From: Marinobacter alexandrii
GTDB taxonomy: Bacteria; Bacteroidota; Bacteroidia; Cytophagales; Cyclobacteriaceae
Direction of reading: 5' to 3'
DNA: 64,000 nt
NCBI GenBank assembly: GCA_039984955.1
Contig: JBDWTN010000007.1
Location: 1,558,501 to 1,622,500, forward strand
Shown here: positions 40,749-50,173 of the stretch, piece after piece
Layout of the letters: each line of letters begins with the position of its first letter
Position numbering within the stretch: the first letter of the stretch is position 1
Translations under genes and position numbers: made by a program
The notes under the pieces: generated by a model
Databases searched by the model: none
Seen by the model: only the letters and a program-made list of their open reading frames with translations
Told to the model about the DNA's origin: nothing

Positions 40749-41641
40749 GAAAAATAGGATATATCGTAATAGCTGTGCTTTTTGCTGCATGTGGGACGAG
40801 TTCATTTGAAACAGAGAGTGGGGTCACAGTAACCTACCTTAAAAAAGGAAATGGAGATCAACCTGTTGACAGTCTGGTTTCAATGTTTATCATTAAATCT
40901 ACAACTGAAGATGGTAAGGTGGTCATGGATAATGCCGATCCAATACCTTTAAAAATTGATCCAACCAATGCTCAAGATCAGGGTGAGCTTTTCCAAATAT
41001 TACCACTTCTGAAAACAGGGGATAGCGTAAGCTTCGACTTGGCAGCATCAGAGTTCTTTCAAAAAACGTTCAGGGCTCCATTACCTGATTCTATTGCCCC
41101 TGAAAGCAAAATTAATTTCCAAGTCAAGTATGTAGATCAATTAACTGAAGAAGGTTATTTCGATATGGTGGCTAAGAAAGCTGAAGAGGCTGCTTCTAAA
41201 CAAATTGTTATCGACAATCAGATAATAGATGACTATTTAATTGAAAATGGAATAGACGCTGCTAAAACAGAAAGTGGCTTGAGATTTGTAATGACTGAAG
41301 AAGGCACAGGCTCAAAACCCACACCAGGACAACAAGTCAGTGTAAACTACACCGGATGGGTTTTAAATGGCGATTATTTTGATTCTAGTAATAAGGAAGT
41401 TGCGATGGAGAATGGCATCTACAACGAAAGAAGAGAACCATATGTACCCTACTCATTCCCTCTTGGACAAGGAGAAGTGATCAAAGGGTGGGATGAAGGA
41501 ATTGCGTTGTTAAATGAAGGTGGGAAAGCAAGACTATATATTCCAAGTACATTAGGATATGGCAGTAGTAACAGAAGTGCTGTTATCAAAGCAAACTCAA
41601 TCTTAGTCTTTGACGTTGAATTAGTTGAAGTTAAAGACTAA
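40745..41641 (+). CDS. FKBP-type peptidyl-prolyl isomerase lipoprotein
   Basis: The 298-residue product has a lipoprotein signal (lipobox FAAC, Cys near 16). The first half is an FKBP-like beta domain (about 25-140). The C-terminal FKBP domain (about 185-298) shows VSVNYTGWVLNGDYFDSS, FPLGQGEVIKGWDEGIALL and LYIPSTLGYGSS, with key active-site residues (Tyr, Phe/Asp, Val-Ile, Trp) present. It should catalyse prolyl isomerisation in the periplasm. It is overlapped by nrnA and followed after 6 bases by a second FKBP-like gene, all on one transcript. Confidence 0.9.
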   Translation: MRKIGYIVIAVLFAACGTSSFETESGVTVTYLKKGNGDQPVDSLVSMFIIKSTTEDGKVVMDNADPIPLKIDPTNAQDQGELFQILPLLKTGDSVSFDLAASEFFQKTFRAPLPDSIAPESKINFQVKYVDQLTEEGYFDMVAKKAEEAASKQIVIDNQIIDDYLIENGIDAAKTESGLRFVMTEEGTGSKPTPGQQVSVNYTGWVLNGDYFDSSNKEVAMENGIYNERREPYVPYSFPLGQGEVIKGWDEGIALLNEGGKARLYIPSTLGYGSSNRSAVIKANSILVFDVELVEVKD

Positions 41642-41647
41642 AAACGG

Positions 41648-42280
41648 ATGAAAGAAATAGTATTAGGTGTTGTATTAGCATTGGTGATTGCATCTTGCGG
41701 TGAAGGGGACGTGGCTATTATTACAGATCCTAGCATACAAGCTGAAAAGGATAGTGTTGCAATTGCAGAGTATCTAGAGATAAATGGATTTTTAGAAAAT
41801 CAAATTGGTACTGCTACAAATGGTGTTAGATATGTAATTCTTGATTCTGGTTCGGTGAATGCCGCTGATAGAATTGACGAAAGCGATCAAGTAAATTTCA
41901 ACTACATAGGTAAAACACTAGGCGATACAATTTTTGATACCTCAATAGAAGTTATTGGAGATTCTTTGCAAGCCTACTACGAAGAAAACCCATTCGTAAT
42001 CGATAACGATACAATAAGTGTTTTTACTGGTCTAAATTATGAGCCACTTTTCATTACATATTCGAGTTCAGCTTGGACAATTCCGACAGGAGATGGAGGA
42101 TTTGTAGCAGGCTTTGCAAATGGTATAGCAGGAACCTTCAAGCACTTAGGGATAGGAGGAAAAGCGATCATCCTAATTCCTTCTGGTCAAGCTTACGGTG
42201 AAAGAGGTATAGGTGTATTCATAGGGTCTAATGCTCCGATTCTATTTGAATTACAACCTGTTTCAGTCACAAAACAATAG
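41648..42280 (+). CDS. Second FKBP-like lipoprotein
   Basis: The 210-residue product has a lipoprotein signal (lipobox IASC, Cys near 17) and one FKBP-like domain (VNFNYIGKTLGDTIFDTS, FVAGFANGIAGTFKHLGI, IILIPSGQAYGERG). The Trp of the V-I-x-G-W motif in the upstream paralogue is replaced (GFVAGFANGI), so catalysis may be weak and the role may be chaperone-like. It sits directly between the active-looking FKBP gene and rdgB in the same operon. Confidence 0.8.
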   Translation: MKEIVLGVVLALVIASCGEGDVAIITDPSIQAEKDSVAIAEYLEINGFLENQIGTATNGVRYVILDSGSVNAADRIDESDQVNFNYIGKTLGDTIFDTSIEVIGDSLQAYYEENPFVIDNDTISVFTGLNYEPLFITYSSSAWTIPTGDGGFVAGFANGIAGTFKHLGIGGKAIILIPSGQAYGERGIGVFIGSNAPILFELQPVSVTKQ

Positions 42281-42283
42281 AGC

Positions 42284-42868
42284 ATGAAGATTTGCTTTGC
42301 CTCCCACAATCCAAATAAGGTAAAGGAAATGGCTCAAATAATGTCGGATCACTTCTCCATTGTTGGGTTAAATGAGCTTGGAATTTCGGAGGACATTGAA
42401 GAAACTGGAGACACCTTTGAGGAAAATTCGAGAATCAAAGCCAGATATGTTTACGAAAAACATGGAATCCCCACATTCGCAGACGATAGTGGGCTTTCTG
42501 TATCTTCTTTGGATGGAGAGCCAGGTGTTTACTCTGCCAGATATGCCGGAAAGCATAAAAACGATGATGATAATATCGACCTCCTCCTTGAGAATCTAAA
42601 AGACATATCTGACAGGTCTGCGAAATTTCAAACGGTAGTCACCTTTATTGACGATAAAGGAAATGAAAAGCAGTTTTCCGGAGAAGTAAAAGGAAAGATC
42701 ATCGAGGCAAGACTAGGTACAAATGGTTTTGGATATGATCCCATTTTTCAACCTGAGGAATATGAGGAAACTTTTGCACAGCTATCTATCGAAGTGAAAA
42801 ATAGAATTTCTCATAGAGCAAAGGCTGTTCAAAAACTTTTAGAACACCTCAATCAAACCTATGTCTAA
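42284..42868 (+). CDS. rdgB: Non-canonical purine NTP pyrophosphatase (RdgB/HAM1)
   Basis: The 194-residue house-cleaning enzyme has FASHNPNKVKEMAQIM, the catalytic-metal segment TFADDSGLSVSSLDGEPGVY, SARYAGKH and GTNGFGYDPIF. The final SHRAKAVQKL is also typical. It hydrolyses dITP/XTP to monophosphates to keep them out of DNA. It starts 4 bases after the second FKBP gene and overlaps the uridine kinase start by 8 bases. Confidence 0.95.
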   Translation: MKICFASHNPNKVKEMAQIMSDHFSIVGLNELGISEDIEETGDTFEENSRIKARYVYEKHGIPTFADDSGLSVSSLDGEPGVYSARYAGKHKNDDDNIDLLLENLKDISDRSAKFQTVVTFIDDKGNEKQFSGEVKGKIIEARLGTNGFGYDPIFQPEEYEETFAQLSIEVKNRISHRAKAVQKLLEHLNQTYV

Positions 42869-43463
42869 ACCAATAATAGTAGGAATCACAGGCGGGAGTG
42901 GATCAGGGAAAACCCTTTTCATGAATAGCCTGATTTCTCAAATCAAATCAGCATCTCTTCTTTCCATGGATAATTACTATGTTGAGATATCAAAGCAAAA
43001 GAAGGATGAAGAGGGTATAGAAGATTTTGATCGCTTAGAGTCAATTGATCATCAACAATATATTGAGGATCTAAAGAAACTTATCAAAGGAGAATCTATC
43101 TCATATAAAGAATACACTTTCAACAATAGTAATTCAAAATCAAAGATTGTTACCATTGAGAGTCAGCCCGTGATCTTGGTGGAGGGTATTTTTATTCTAT
43201 ATATACACGAAATTCGAGAGCTGCTTGACTTAAAGCTTTATATAGAAGCCCCAGATTATTTAATGATGAAAAGACGTATTATTCGAGATGCTAATGAAAG
43301 AGGATATGACCTAAATGATGTTCTATATCGATATGAGCACCATGTTACACCTTCATACACAAAGTATATTGAGCCATCAAAAAAATGGGCAGATCTTATT
43401 ATTCCGAATCATGAGAATTTTAACACCGCGTTAAAGGTCGTATCTACCTACCTTAATCATTGA
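42861..43463 (+). CDS. udk: Uridine kinase family protein
   Basis: The 200-residue P-loop kinase has Walker A GITGGSGSGKT (8-18), SMDNYYVEIS with the catalytic Asp, and the lid region RRIIRDANERGYDLNDVLYR. It phosphorylates uridine/cytidine in pyrimidine salvage. The family also includes enzymes with other small substrates, but the motifs fit uridine kinase. It is the last gene of the nrnA-FKBP-FKBP-rdgB-udk run. Confidence 0.85.
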   Translation: MSKPIIVGITGGSGSGKTLFMNSLISQIKSASLLSMDNYYVEISKQKKDEEGIEDFDRLESIDHQQYIEDLKKLIKGESISYKEYTFNNSNSKSKIVTIESQPVILVEGIFILYIHEIRELLDLKLYIEAPDYLMMKRRIIRDANERGYDLNDVLYRYEHHVTPSYTKYIEPSKKWADLIIPNHENFNTALKVVSTYLNH

Positions 43464-43468
43464 TTTAG

Positions 43469-43476
43469 TACATTTG
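43469..43476 (+). promoter_or_regulatory. -7 promoter element
   Basis: TACATTTG matches TAnnTTTG exactly, just after the udk stop. It lies nine bases before the TTG of the small gene at 43485, so that message would be nearly leaderless, or the promoter may serve secDF. No clear TTTG is seen at -33. Confidence 0.4.
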
Positions 43477-43484
43477 CCTCCGCT

Positions 43485-43829
43485 TTGAAATACTTCAACA
43501 AAATATCGACAAAATTTTCGCAAACAGTTTTTGGTTTTGTGATAGCCCTTTTTGTGCTCACACAAGCTGTAATCGTAACTGAAGAAAACAAAGAAAATCC
43601 AGAACAAGAACAATCAGACAAAACTGAAAATCAACAAGTTGGAGAAGCCATAGCAATACCTGCATCTTCTTTACAACTAAATTTAGATTACCAATCTTAT
43701 CTAGTTGAGGAAGTTTTTTTTCAAAATGAAAATGAAGAAAACGCTCCTATTGTAAAATCAATTTTGCCATCCGCGCAAAAAGCTCTGAAGATTCTTTTTA
43801 GAAGAATTATCTCTCCTAACGCCCCCTAG
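43485..43829 (+). CDS. Small single-pass membrane protein, unknown
   Basis: I do not recognise it. The 114-residue protein starts at TTG (43485; no ATG occurs in the frame). It has one N-terminal transmembrane helix (TVFGFVIALFVLTQAVIV), an acidic low-complexity stretch (ENKENPEQEQSDKTENQ) and a basic C-terminal end (LKILFRRIISPNAP). It sits between udk and secDF on the same strand. It may be a periplasmic anchored protein; coding potential is moderate, supported by the hydrophobic helix and the preceding -7 box. Confidence 0.5.
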   Translation: MKYFNKISTKFSQTVFGFVIALFVLTQAVIVTEENKENPEQEQSDKTENQQVGEAIAIPASSLQLNLDYQSYLVEEVFFQNENEENAPIVKSILPSAQKALKILFRRIISPNAP

Positions 43830-43919
43830 TTCTTACGAGCTATCAAGTACTTACAAAAAAATTCTAAACAATTAACTTAAATGCTGACAGGTTAATACGT
43901 CAGTTCAATTCTTATTACA

Positions 43920-46904
43920 ATGAAAAATAAAGGATTTATAGTCTTTTTAACGATACTCATCTCATTGCTGTGTATCTATTACTTATCGTTTACCTACATC
44001 TCTCAGAATGTGCAACAGCAGGCTGTAGAAGCAACTCAGGATAGCGATGGCGCCACGGATGTGGTTGAAAAACAACGATACCTTGACTCTATATGGAATG
44101 AGCCTGTATACGATCTTTTTGGGATTGGTTATACATATAAGGAAATAAAAGAAACAGAGTTAAATCTTGGACTTGATCTTCAAGGAGGAATGCACGTAAC
44201 TCTCGAGGTTTCTCCTGTAGATATTATTAAAGGATTAACTGGAAATAGTGGAGACTCAGACTTTACTGCATCTTTGACCGCTGCAAAGACAAGTGTCAGA
44301 GGAACTCAGCTCGATTTCGTGGATGAATTTTATAATGAATTCAAAGAAAGGGCTCCTGAAAAAGAACTTGCTCAAATTTTTGCTACAGCCGCCAATAGAG
44401 GTAGAATAAGTTTACAAAGCACAGATTCTGAAATTCTTGATATTATCAATACAGAAGTAGAAAGTGCTATTGATCGTTCTTTTAACATTCTAAGAACAAG
44501 AATTGATCGATTCGGAACTTCACAGCCTAACATCCAAAGATTGCAGGGAACAGGTAGAATTCAGATAGAACTTCCAGGAGTTGATAATCCTCAAAGGGTA
44601 CGAAAGCTTCTTCAAGGGGTAGCTAAGCTTGAGTTTTGGGAAGTTCATCAGCAGCAAGAAGTTGGACAAGTATTGCTCCAAATTAACTCACTGATAGTTG
44701 AGGAGATGAAGAAGAATCCTGTAAGTCAAGAGCTAGCAGAAGACGGTCAACAAATAAAAGATGATATTACGGCCTTGCTTAGCAGTGATGACGAAGCAGA
44801 TTCTCTAGCGACTAATGAAGAAGATTCTGTAACCAATGATCAGCTTGATTCGCTGATCAATACCCAAAACTCTCCTCTACTTGATTTGATGATAAATACT
44901 GGTCAAGGAGGCTTTGTTTACAATGCAAGGGATACAGCAAAAATTAATCGAATTCTTGAAAGAGAGGATGTTCAAGCTATCATTCCATCTACCATGAAGT
45001 TTCTCTGGGATGTTCAGCCAAAAGATAAAGGTGATGATCTTACAGGACCCGACCTTCTCGAATTATATCCTATCAGAACAAACAGAAGTGGGAAAGCTTC
45101 TTTGACAGGTGAAGTTATCTCTAATGCATCTGCTTCTTTGAATGAAAGAGCCGAACCTGAAGTAAGTATGCAAATGAATGCATCAGGTTCCAGAACCTGG
45201 GCAAAAATGACGCGTGAAAATGTAGGTCAACGCATAGCAATTGTATTAGATAACTACGTTTTTTCAGCTCCAAATGTAATAGGCGAGATTCCAAACGGTA
45301 GCTCACAGATTTCTGGAGGTTTTCAAACCATTGACGAAGCGAAGGATTTGGCCAACATCCTGAAAGCTGGTTCGCTCCCGGCTCCTACCACTATTGTTGA
45401 AGATGTAGTTGTAGGACCAACTTTAGGGAAGGTGGCTCAAGATCAAGGGTTAAATTCAATACTCATTGGTCTGATAATCGTAATTGTGTTCATGGTCATC
45501 TACTATGCGAAAGGGGGGCTGATAGCCAATCTAGCGCTATTCTTTAATGTATTCTTCATCATGGGTATTCTTGCCCAGTTTGGCACATCACTGACTTTAC
45601 CTGGTATTGCAGGTATAGTACTAACCATTGGTATGGCTATTGATGCAAACGTGCTAATATTTGAAAGAATCAAAGAAGAACTACGAAATGGTGCTGGACT
45701 TAAGGCAGCAATATCTTCTGGTTATTCAAAAGCTTACTGGTCAATTTTTGATGCAAACGTTACTACATTAATTGTTGGTTTCATACTATTTACATTAGGT
45801 CAGGGCCCTGTAAAAGGATTTGCAATTACCTTGATGATTGGTATCGTATGTTCATTCTTCAGTGCAGTATTTATTACACGTGTTGTTGTAGAAGCATTCT
45901 CTAAAAAAGGAGATAATTCAAAGTTATCTTTTGCCAATGCTTTCTCAAGAAATGCACTTACCAAATTGAATTTCGACTTCCTCAGCAAGCGCAAACTTGC
46001 TTATGTATTCAGTTCAATTTTTATTGGTGTTGGCATAATTGCCATGATTGTGAAATCATTAGCCCTTGGAGTAGATTTCAAAGGAGGTAGGGCTTATGTT
46101 ATCACTTTTGATGAAGATAGAGATCCTACGGAAATTAAAACCTCATTAGGCAGCTACTTTGATAATGCAAGTACGGAAGTGAAAACTTTTGGTGCTGACA
46201 ATATCTTAAAAATTACTACATCATTTAAAATCGACGATGAAACTGATGTAGCTGATGCTGAAGTTAGGGACAAATTAATTGAAGGTCTGACTGCCTCCAC
46301 AGGCCTAGCTTATATTGAAGATGGGGCTATACTTAGTGATGGTAACTTTACCATATCCAGTTCTTCAAAGGTAGGAGCTACAATAGCTGACGACATTAAG
46401 AATTCATCTTACAAGTCTGCGATTTTTGCACTCGTATGTATTTTCATCTATATCGTATTTAGATTTAGAAAGTGGCAATTTGGACTTGGGGCAATCATAG
46501 CCTTATTTCATGATACAATGTTCGTATTGTCTGCTTTTGCTATAGCTAATTTGCTAGGCATTTCATTCGAAATAGATCAGGTCTTTGTAGCAGCAATTCT
46601 CACAATTATTGGATATTCTATCAATGATACAGTGGTAGTATTTGATAGAATTCGTGAAAATATGGGTATCAAATCAGGATCAGAACTGATTCCTGTTTTC
46701 AATGAATCATTAAACAGTACGATAAGCAGAACATTCATCACCTCTGTTACTACTTTAATTGTGGTAATTGTTCTATTCTTATTTGGTGGTGCGGTGCTAC
46801 AAGGCTTCTCTTTTGCCTTACTTGTAGGTATTATCGTAGGTACGTATTCATCTATATTTATTGCAACACCTATTGTAATTGACCTAAATAAGAAAAAAGA
46901 TTAG
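43920..46904 (+). CDS. secDF: Fused protein translocase subunit SecDF
   Basis: The 994-residue protein fuses SecD and SecF, as is usual in Bacteroidota. The SecD half has an N-terminal transmembrane helix, NLGLDLQGGMHVTLEVSPVD, a large periplasmic P1 domain and a five-helix bundle with GMAIDANVLIFERIKEEL. The SecF half starts at about residue 690 with LGVDFKGGRAYVITFDE and contains GYSINDTVVVFDRIRENM. It uses the proton gradient to pull proteins through SecYEG. A strong terminator follows. Confidence 0.95.
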   Translation: MKNKGFIVFLTILISLLCIYYLSFTYISQNVQQQAVEATQDSDGATDVVEKQRYLDSIWNEPVYDLFGIGYTYKEIKETELNLGLDLQGGMHVTLEVSPVDIIKGLTGNSGDSDFTASLTAAKTSVRGTQLDFVDEFYNEFKERAPEKELAQIFATAANRGRISLQSTDSEILDIINTEVESAIDRSFNILRTRIDRFGTSQPNIQRLQGTGRIQIELPGVDNPQRVRKLLQGVAKLEFWEVHQQQEVGQVLLQINSLIVEEMKKNPVSQELAEDGQQIKDDITALLSSDDEADSLATNEEDSVTNDQLDSLINTQNSPLLDLMINTGQGGFVYNARDTAKINRILEREDVQAIIPSTMKFLWDVQPKDKGDDLTGPDLLELYPIRTNRSGKASLTGEVISNASASLNERAEPEVSMQMNASGSRTWAKMTRENVGQRIAIVLDNYVFSAPNVIGEIPNGSSQISGGFQTIDEAKDLANILKAGSLPAPTTIVEDVVVGPTLGKVAQDQGLNSILIGLIIVIVFMVIYYAKGGLIANLALFFNVFFIMGILAQFGTSLTLPGIAGIVLTIGMAIDANVLIFERIKEELRNGAGLKAAISSGYSKAYWSIFDANVTTLIVGFILFTLGQGPVKGFAITLMIGIVCSFFSAVFITRVVVEAFSKKGDNSKLSFANAFSRNALTKLNFDFLSKRKLAYVFSSIFIGVGIIAMIVKSLALGVDFKGGRAYVITFDEDRDPTEIKTSLGSYFDNASTEVKTFGADNILKITTSFKIDDETDVADAEVRDKLIEGLTASTGLAYIEDGAILSDGNFTISSSSKVGATIADDIKNSSYKSAIFALVCIFIYIVFRFRKWQFGLGAIIALFHDTMFVLSAFAIANLLGISFEIDQVFVAAILTIIGYSINDTVVVFDRIRENMGIKSGSELIPVFNESLNSTISRTFITSVTTLIVVIVLFLFGGAVLQGFSFALLVGIIVGTYSSIFIATPIVIDLNKKKD

Positions 46905-46924
46905 TCCATCTTATCTGATATTAC

Positions 46925-46959
46925 GCCCTCATTTGCTTTGTGCAAATGAGGGCTTTTTT
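46925..46959 (+). terminator. Intrinsic terminator of secDF
   Basis: GCCCTCATTTGC (46925-46936) pairs perfectly with GCAAATGAGGGC (46942-46953) around TTTGT, followed by TTTTTT. Confidence 0.92.
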
Positions 46960-47015
46960 GTGCACATGAGTATTTTGGTTAAATTCAGGGTGCCAACAAA
47001 AATCACTGCAAACCA

Positions 47016-47738
47016 ATGGGCAGATATCCAATCTATGCCATAATGGCTATTATCTTCATCGGGCTGATCAAACTCTTACAGGTTTCTGCCTTTGATGCTG
47101 ATAAATACACCAAAAATAGAAAAGCTAGTTTTTCCGAACCTATTGAACAGCCTAAAGCTGGCAAAAATCAAAACAATAAAGAAATCAAAAAAGAGGCATC
47201 CACTGAACTTCAGACTCCAAACGAAAAGGAGGCATCTTTCCAAACTAATCAACAAGAGACTGACTCCACTTTTCAGGTGGACACAGAAAGTGTTGCCTTT
47301 AAAGAGGTTGAAACAACCGAAGTTGAGACTGCAAGAACTTATAGTTCTTTTTCCGATTTGAAAAATAATTATTTAGCTCCTAAAATGGCAAGCTTACCAG
47401 CAGGTCAGCTAAGAGAAGATATTGTTGTTAGGTATTATAGACATGAACAAGATGGTGATAAAGTTTATGCTTTAAAGGATCAAGGCTACTACATACATGA
47501 AAAGGAAGCTACTGAGACCATGGGTCTTGGAAGCAATATCCTTTACTATGGAGATGATGTAAATATTGAAGACATTCAATTAATCGCCTACATTCTGTTA
47601 GAAGAAAACCTGCCATTAAAAGCAATTGAGCCTACTCAATTTGGATGGAAATCCACTTCTGTAGAAATTGGTACCGACACACTTATGTTAGAGGAACAAA
47701 CATTGTCTATTGACGATATCAAGAATTTTAGAAAATAG
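47016..47738 (+). CDS. Membrane-anchored protein with disordered linker, unknown
   Basis: I do not recognise it. The 240-residue protein has an N-terminal transmembrane helix (PIYAIMAIIFIGLIKLLQVS). A long Glu/Gln/Lys-rich low-complexity linker (about 30-105) follows, then a folded C-terminal domain (about 108-240) with AGQLREDIVVRYYRHEQDGD, YALKDQGYYIHEKEA and LIAYILLEENLPLKAIEPTQ. The C-terminal domain looks like a small periplasmic or cytosolic binding domain. The stop is four bases from the stop of the convergent nfu gene. Confidence 0.65.
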   Translation: MGRYPIYAIMAIIFIGLIKLLQVSAFDADKYTKNRKASFSEPIEQPKAGKNQNNKEIKKEASTELQTPNEKEASFQTNQQETDSTFQVDTESVAFKEVETTEVETARTYSSFSDLKNNYLAPKMASLPAGQLREDIVVRYYRHEQDGDKVYALKDQGYYIHEKEATETMGLGSNILYYGDDVNIEDIQLIAYILLEENLPLKAIEPTQFGWKSTSVEIGTDTLMLEEQTLSIDDIKNFRK

Positions 47739-47742
47739 ACTG

Positions 47743-48330
47743 TTAGCCTTCTTCTGCCACTACTTCTTTTACTTCAGGTACCATTCGCTTCAATAGATTC
47801 TCAATACCATTTTTTAAAGTAATGGTTGACGATGGACAACCACTGCACGACCCTTGAAGCGTAACGGTCACTACGCCATCTTTGTACGAAGCTAACTTAA
47901 TGGCTCCTCCGTCCATCTCGACCGCAGGTTTTATATATTCTTCTAGTACTCCCTTGATCTTCGCTTCTGCGTCATCTCCAGTGAGTTCTTCATCAATATT
48001 ATCTATGATTTTTTCTGTGATGATATCTTTTCCTTCGGTTAGAAAGTCTTTGATGTATTGCTGAATTTTAGCTTTTACCTCGAACCACTCAGTTTCTTCA
48101 TTTTTTGTGATGGTAATGAAATTACTCATATAGAATACTCCTTCTATAAAATCAAACTCATTGAACAGTGACTTAGCCAAAGGAGCCTCTACTGTACTTT
48201 CATTATTAGGGTAGTCCCTGCTTACACCTTCAGGCATCAACATAAAGTTGGCAACAAACTTTAAAGAGTTAGGGTTAGGGTTAGATTCTGTATAAATATT
48301 CACTGCTCGTGATTCTTCTGTGGCTTGCAT
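47743..48330 (-). CDS. NifU-family Fe-S scaffold/carrier (Nfu type)
   Basis: The 195-residue protein has an N-terminal Nfu domain (IYTESNPNPNSLKFVANFML, FNEFDFIEGVFYMSNFITI). The C-terminal NifU domain has the cluster-binding CxxC in VTLQGSCSGCPSSTITLK. Start 48330 (MQATEESRAVNIYTESNPN) fits family N-termini; an ATG at 48393 adds 21 residues. It carries Fe-S clusters to target proteins. Confidence 0.9.
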   Translation of the reverse strand: MQATEESRAVNIYTESNPNPNSLKFVANFMLMPEGVSRDYPNNESTVEAPLAKSLFNEFDFIEGVFYMSNFITITKNEETEWFEVKAKIQQYIKDFLTEGKDIITEKIIDNIDEELTGDDAEAKIKGVLEEYIKPAVEMDGGAIKLASYKDGVVTVTLQGSCSGCPSSTITLKNGIENLLKRMVPEVKEVVAEEG

Positions 48331-48652
48331 AGTTTCTGCGTTTAGCAATACAATGGTAAAGTTCGTAGAAAAGTTCGAAAGCAACCTAGACATATCTGTT
48401 TAGTTAAATAGATATCAATAAATCGCTTAACCTCTCTAGGTTTAGTAAATACGAAATAGCCCTAGCTTGTTAAGAATAGCAACAAGCATACGCTCTCAAA
48501 TTGCATACTTCAAAGTCTGCTATTGCACTTGAATAGACCTCATAAGTTGAAATATAAGCGGTTAGCCCTCTATTTAGAGCATGTTATCGAAATAATATAG
48601 CATTATTCCTAGGAGTGGCTATTATTGTTAGCAAATAACCAAAAGTGAATTT

Positions 48653-48748
48653 ATGTATACTAAGAAAAATCTATTGACAATACTCACAATGGTATTCTTT
48701 GCCTCTATTTTTGGGCTTGTAGCATTGCTAAAGGCCATAGCACTTTAG
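48653..48748 (+). CDS. Short hydrophobic protein (31 codons)
   Basis: An ATG at 48653 opens a 31-codon frame: a basic start MYTKKN, then a transmembrane stretch LLTILTMVFFASIFGLVALL, then KAIAL and TAG. It lies in the 360-base gap between nfu and the symporter gene, both on the opposite strand, so it is not a shadow of either. Positive-inside charge placement and a single helix are typical of real small membrane proteins. I see no clear promoter. The rest of the gap (48394-48652) shows nothing clear. Confidence 0.4.
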   Translation: MYTKKNLLTILTMVFFASIFGLVALLKAIAL

Positions 48749-48753
48749 TATAA

Positions 48754-50166
48754 TTAGGTTTCTGGTTTCAGTTCTCCTTCGGATTTTGAAATCAGCGTGG
48801 CTACAGTAGCATCTCCAGTTACGTTGACTACCGTTCTACACATATCTAAGAATCTGTCTACAGGGAAAATAATAGCAACCCATGCTGGATTCAACCCGAC
48901 AGATTGTAATACAACAATCATCATAATCAGCCCTGCACTTGGTACCGCTGCTGCACCTATTGATGCAAGAGAAGCAGTTAAAACGATCGTGAGTTGCTGA
49001 GCAATAGTTAAATCGATAAAATGAAGTTGTGCCATAAAAATCACAGCTACTGCCTGATGAAGGCTTGTTCCATCCATATTGACTGTAGCTCCGATAGGTA
49101 ATACAAAGCTTGAAATCTTTTTGGGTACACCTAATCCTTTTTCCACACACTCCATCGTCACAGGAAGCGTAGCAGCACTGGAACTTGTAGAGAATGCAAG
49201 GAATTGAGCAGGGCTCATTTTCTTGAAAAAATCTTTGTAGGAGAACCCTGAAACGAAGATTTTTAAAATTAATGGGTACAGAATAAATACTACAAAGAAC
49301 AATCCACCCAGCAAAGTGAGCGAGTATGAACCTAAGCCAAGAAATATCTCAAAAACTTCTGCAGGTGTATCGGCCATCTTGGCCACCACACCTGAAAGTA
49401 ATGCGAAAACAAAAAATGGAGCAGCTTTCATAACAATATCCACCATCTTGAGAAAGACAGAATTGACACTTTCTACAAATGAAACCACAGGGGCTACAGT
49501 GTCCTTAGGTAGTAGTACAATCGTTACTCCAAAGAAGATAGCAAAGAAAATCACCTGAAGCATTAGTTGATTGTTGGAGATGGATAGAATGATATTTTCA
49601 GGTACCATATCCACTACAAATTGAAGGGGAGAGCTTTCCTTTGTTTTCTCCGCCTTTTCCATTTTATCCTCCAGATCCTTCCGCTCTTTTTCAGACATCT
49701 CACGCTCTGCTTGAGCATCAGTAAGGTATTTATTGTATGTAGGATCAGACAAGAAAGACTGACCATCCTGTGAAAGTCCCATGTTATTGTCTTGCAACCA
49801 TATCTCATAGGAAAGCCTATTCTTTATTCGTTGTGTCTCATCGACATGTGATCCTGGCTTAACTACATTAACGAACAGTAACCCAACACCAATGGCCAGA
49901 AATGTCGTAATCATATAAGCAGTCACCGTTTTTGCACCCAACCTACCAAGGCTGGAAACATCGCTCAATCCAGAGATTCCATTGATAATGGAAAAAAGAA
50001 CTAATGGAACTGCAATAAACTTTAACAATCGAATAAAGATGGTTCCAAATGGATTGATCCAATCAATGGTGAATTCATTCCACCCTAGGTAACTAGAGGC
50101 AAATGCCCAAATAGTTCCGAGCACTAATCCAATTACAATCTTGGTATGTAGAGGTAATTTTTTCAT
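48754..50166 (-). CDS. Dicarboxylate/amino acid:cation symporter (DAACS family)
   Basis: The 470-residue transporter has the DAACS features GTIFIRLLKFIAVPLVLFSI, the Ser-rich loop AFSTSSSAATLPVTM, and GATVNMDGTSLHQAVAVIFMA with the Asn-Met-Asp-Gly-Thr motif. PVDRFLDMCRTVVNVTGDAT near the end holds the substrate-binding Asp/Arg. It takes up glutamate, aspartate or C4-dicarboxylates with cations. A charged insertion of about 35 residues (roughly 125-178, rich in Glu/Lys) separates the early helices and is absent from the neighbouring paralogue. It is the downstream member of a tandem pair. Confidence 0.9.
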   Translation of the reverse strand: MKKLPLHTKIVIGLVLGTIWAFASSYLGWNEFTIDWINPFGTIFIRLLKFIAVPLVLFSIINGISGLSDVSSLGRLGAKTVTAYMITTFLAIGVGLLFVNVVKPGSHVDETQRIKNRLSYEIWLQDNNMGLSQDGQSFLSDPTYNKYLTDAQAEREMSEKERKDLEDKMEKAEKTKESSPLQFVVDMVPENIILSISNNQLMLQVIFFAIFFGVTIVLLPKDTVAPVVSFVESVNSVFLKMVDIVMKAAPFFVFALLSGVVAKMADTPAEVFEIFLGLGSYSLTLLGGLFFVVFILYPLILKIFVSGFSYKDFFKKMSPAQFLAFSTSSSAATLPVTMECVEKGLGVPKKISSFVLPIGATVNMDGTSLHQAVAVIFMAQLHFIDLTIAQQLTIVLTASLASIGAAAVPSAGLIMMIVVLQSVGLNPAWVAIIFPVDRFLDMCRTVVNVTGDATVATLISKSEGELKPET

Positions 50167-50173
50167 TGATTCA

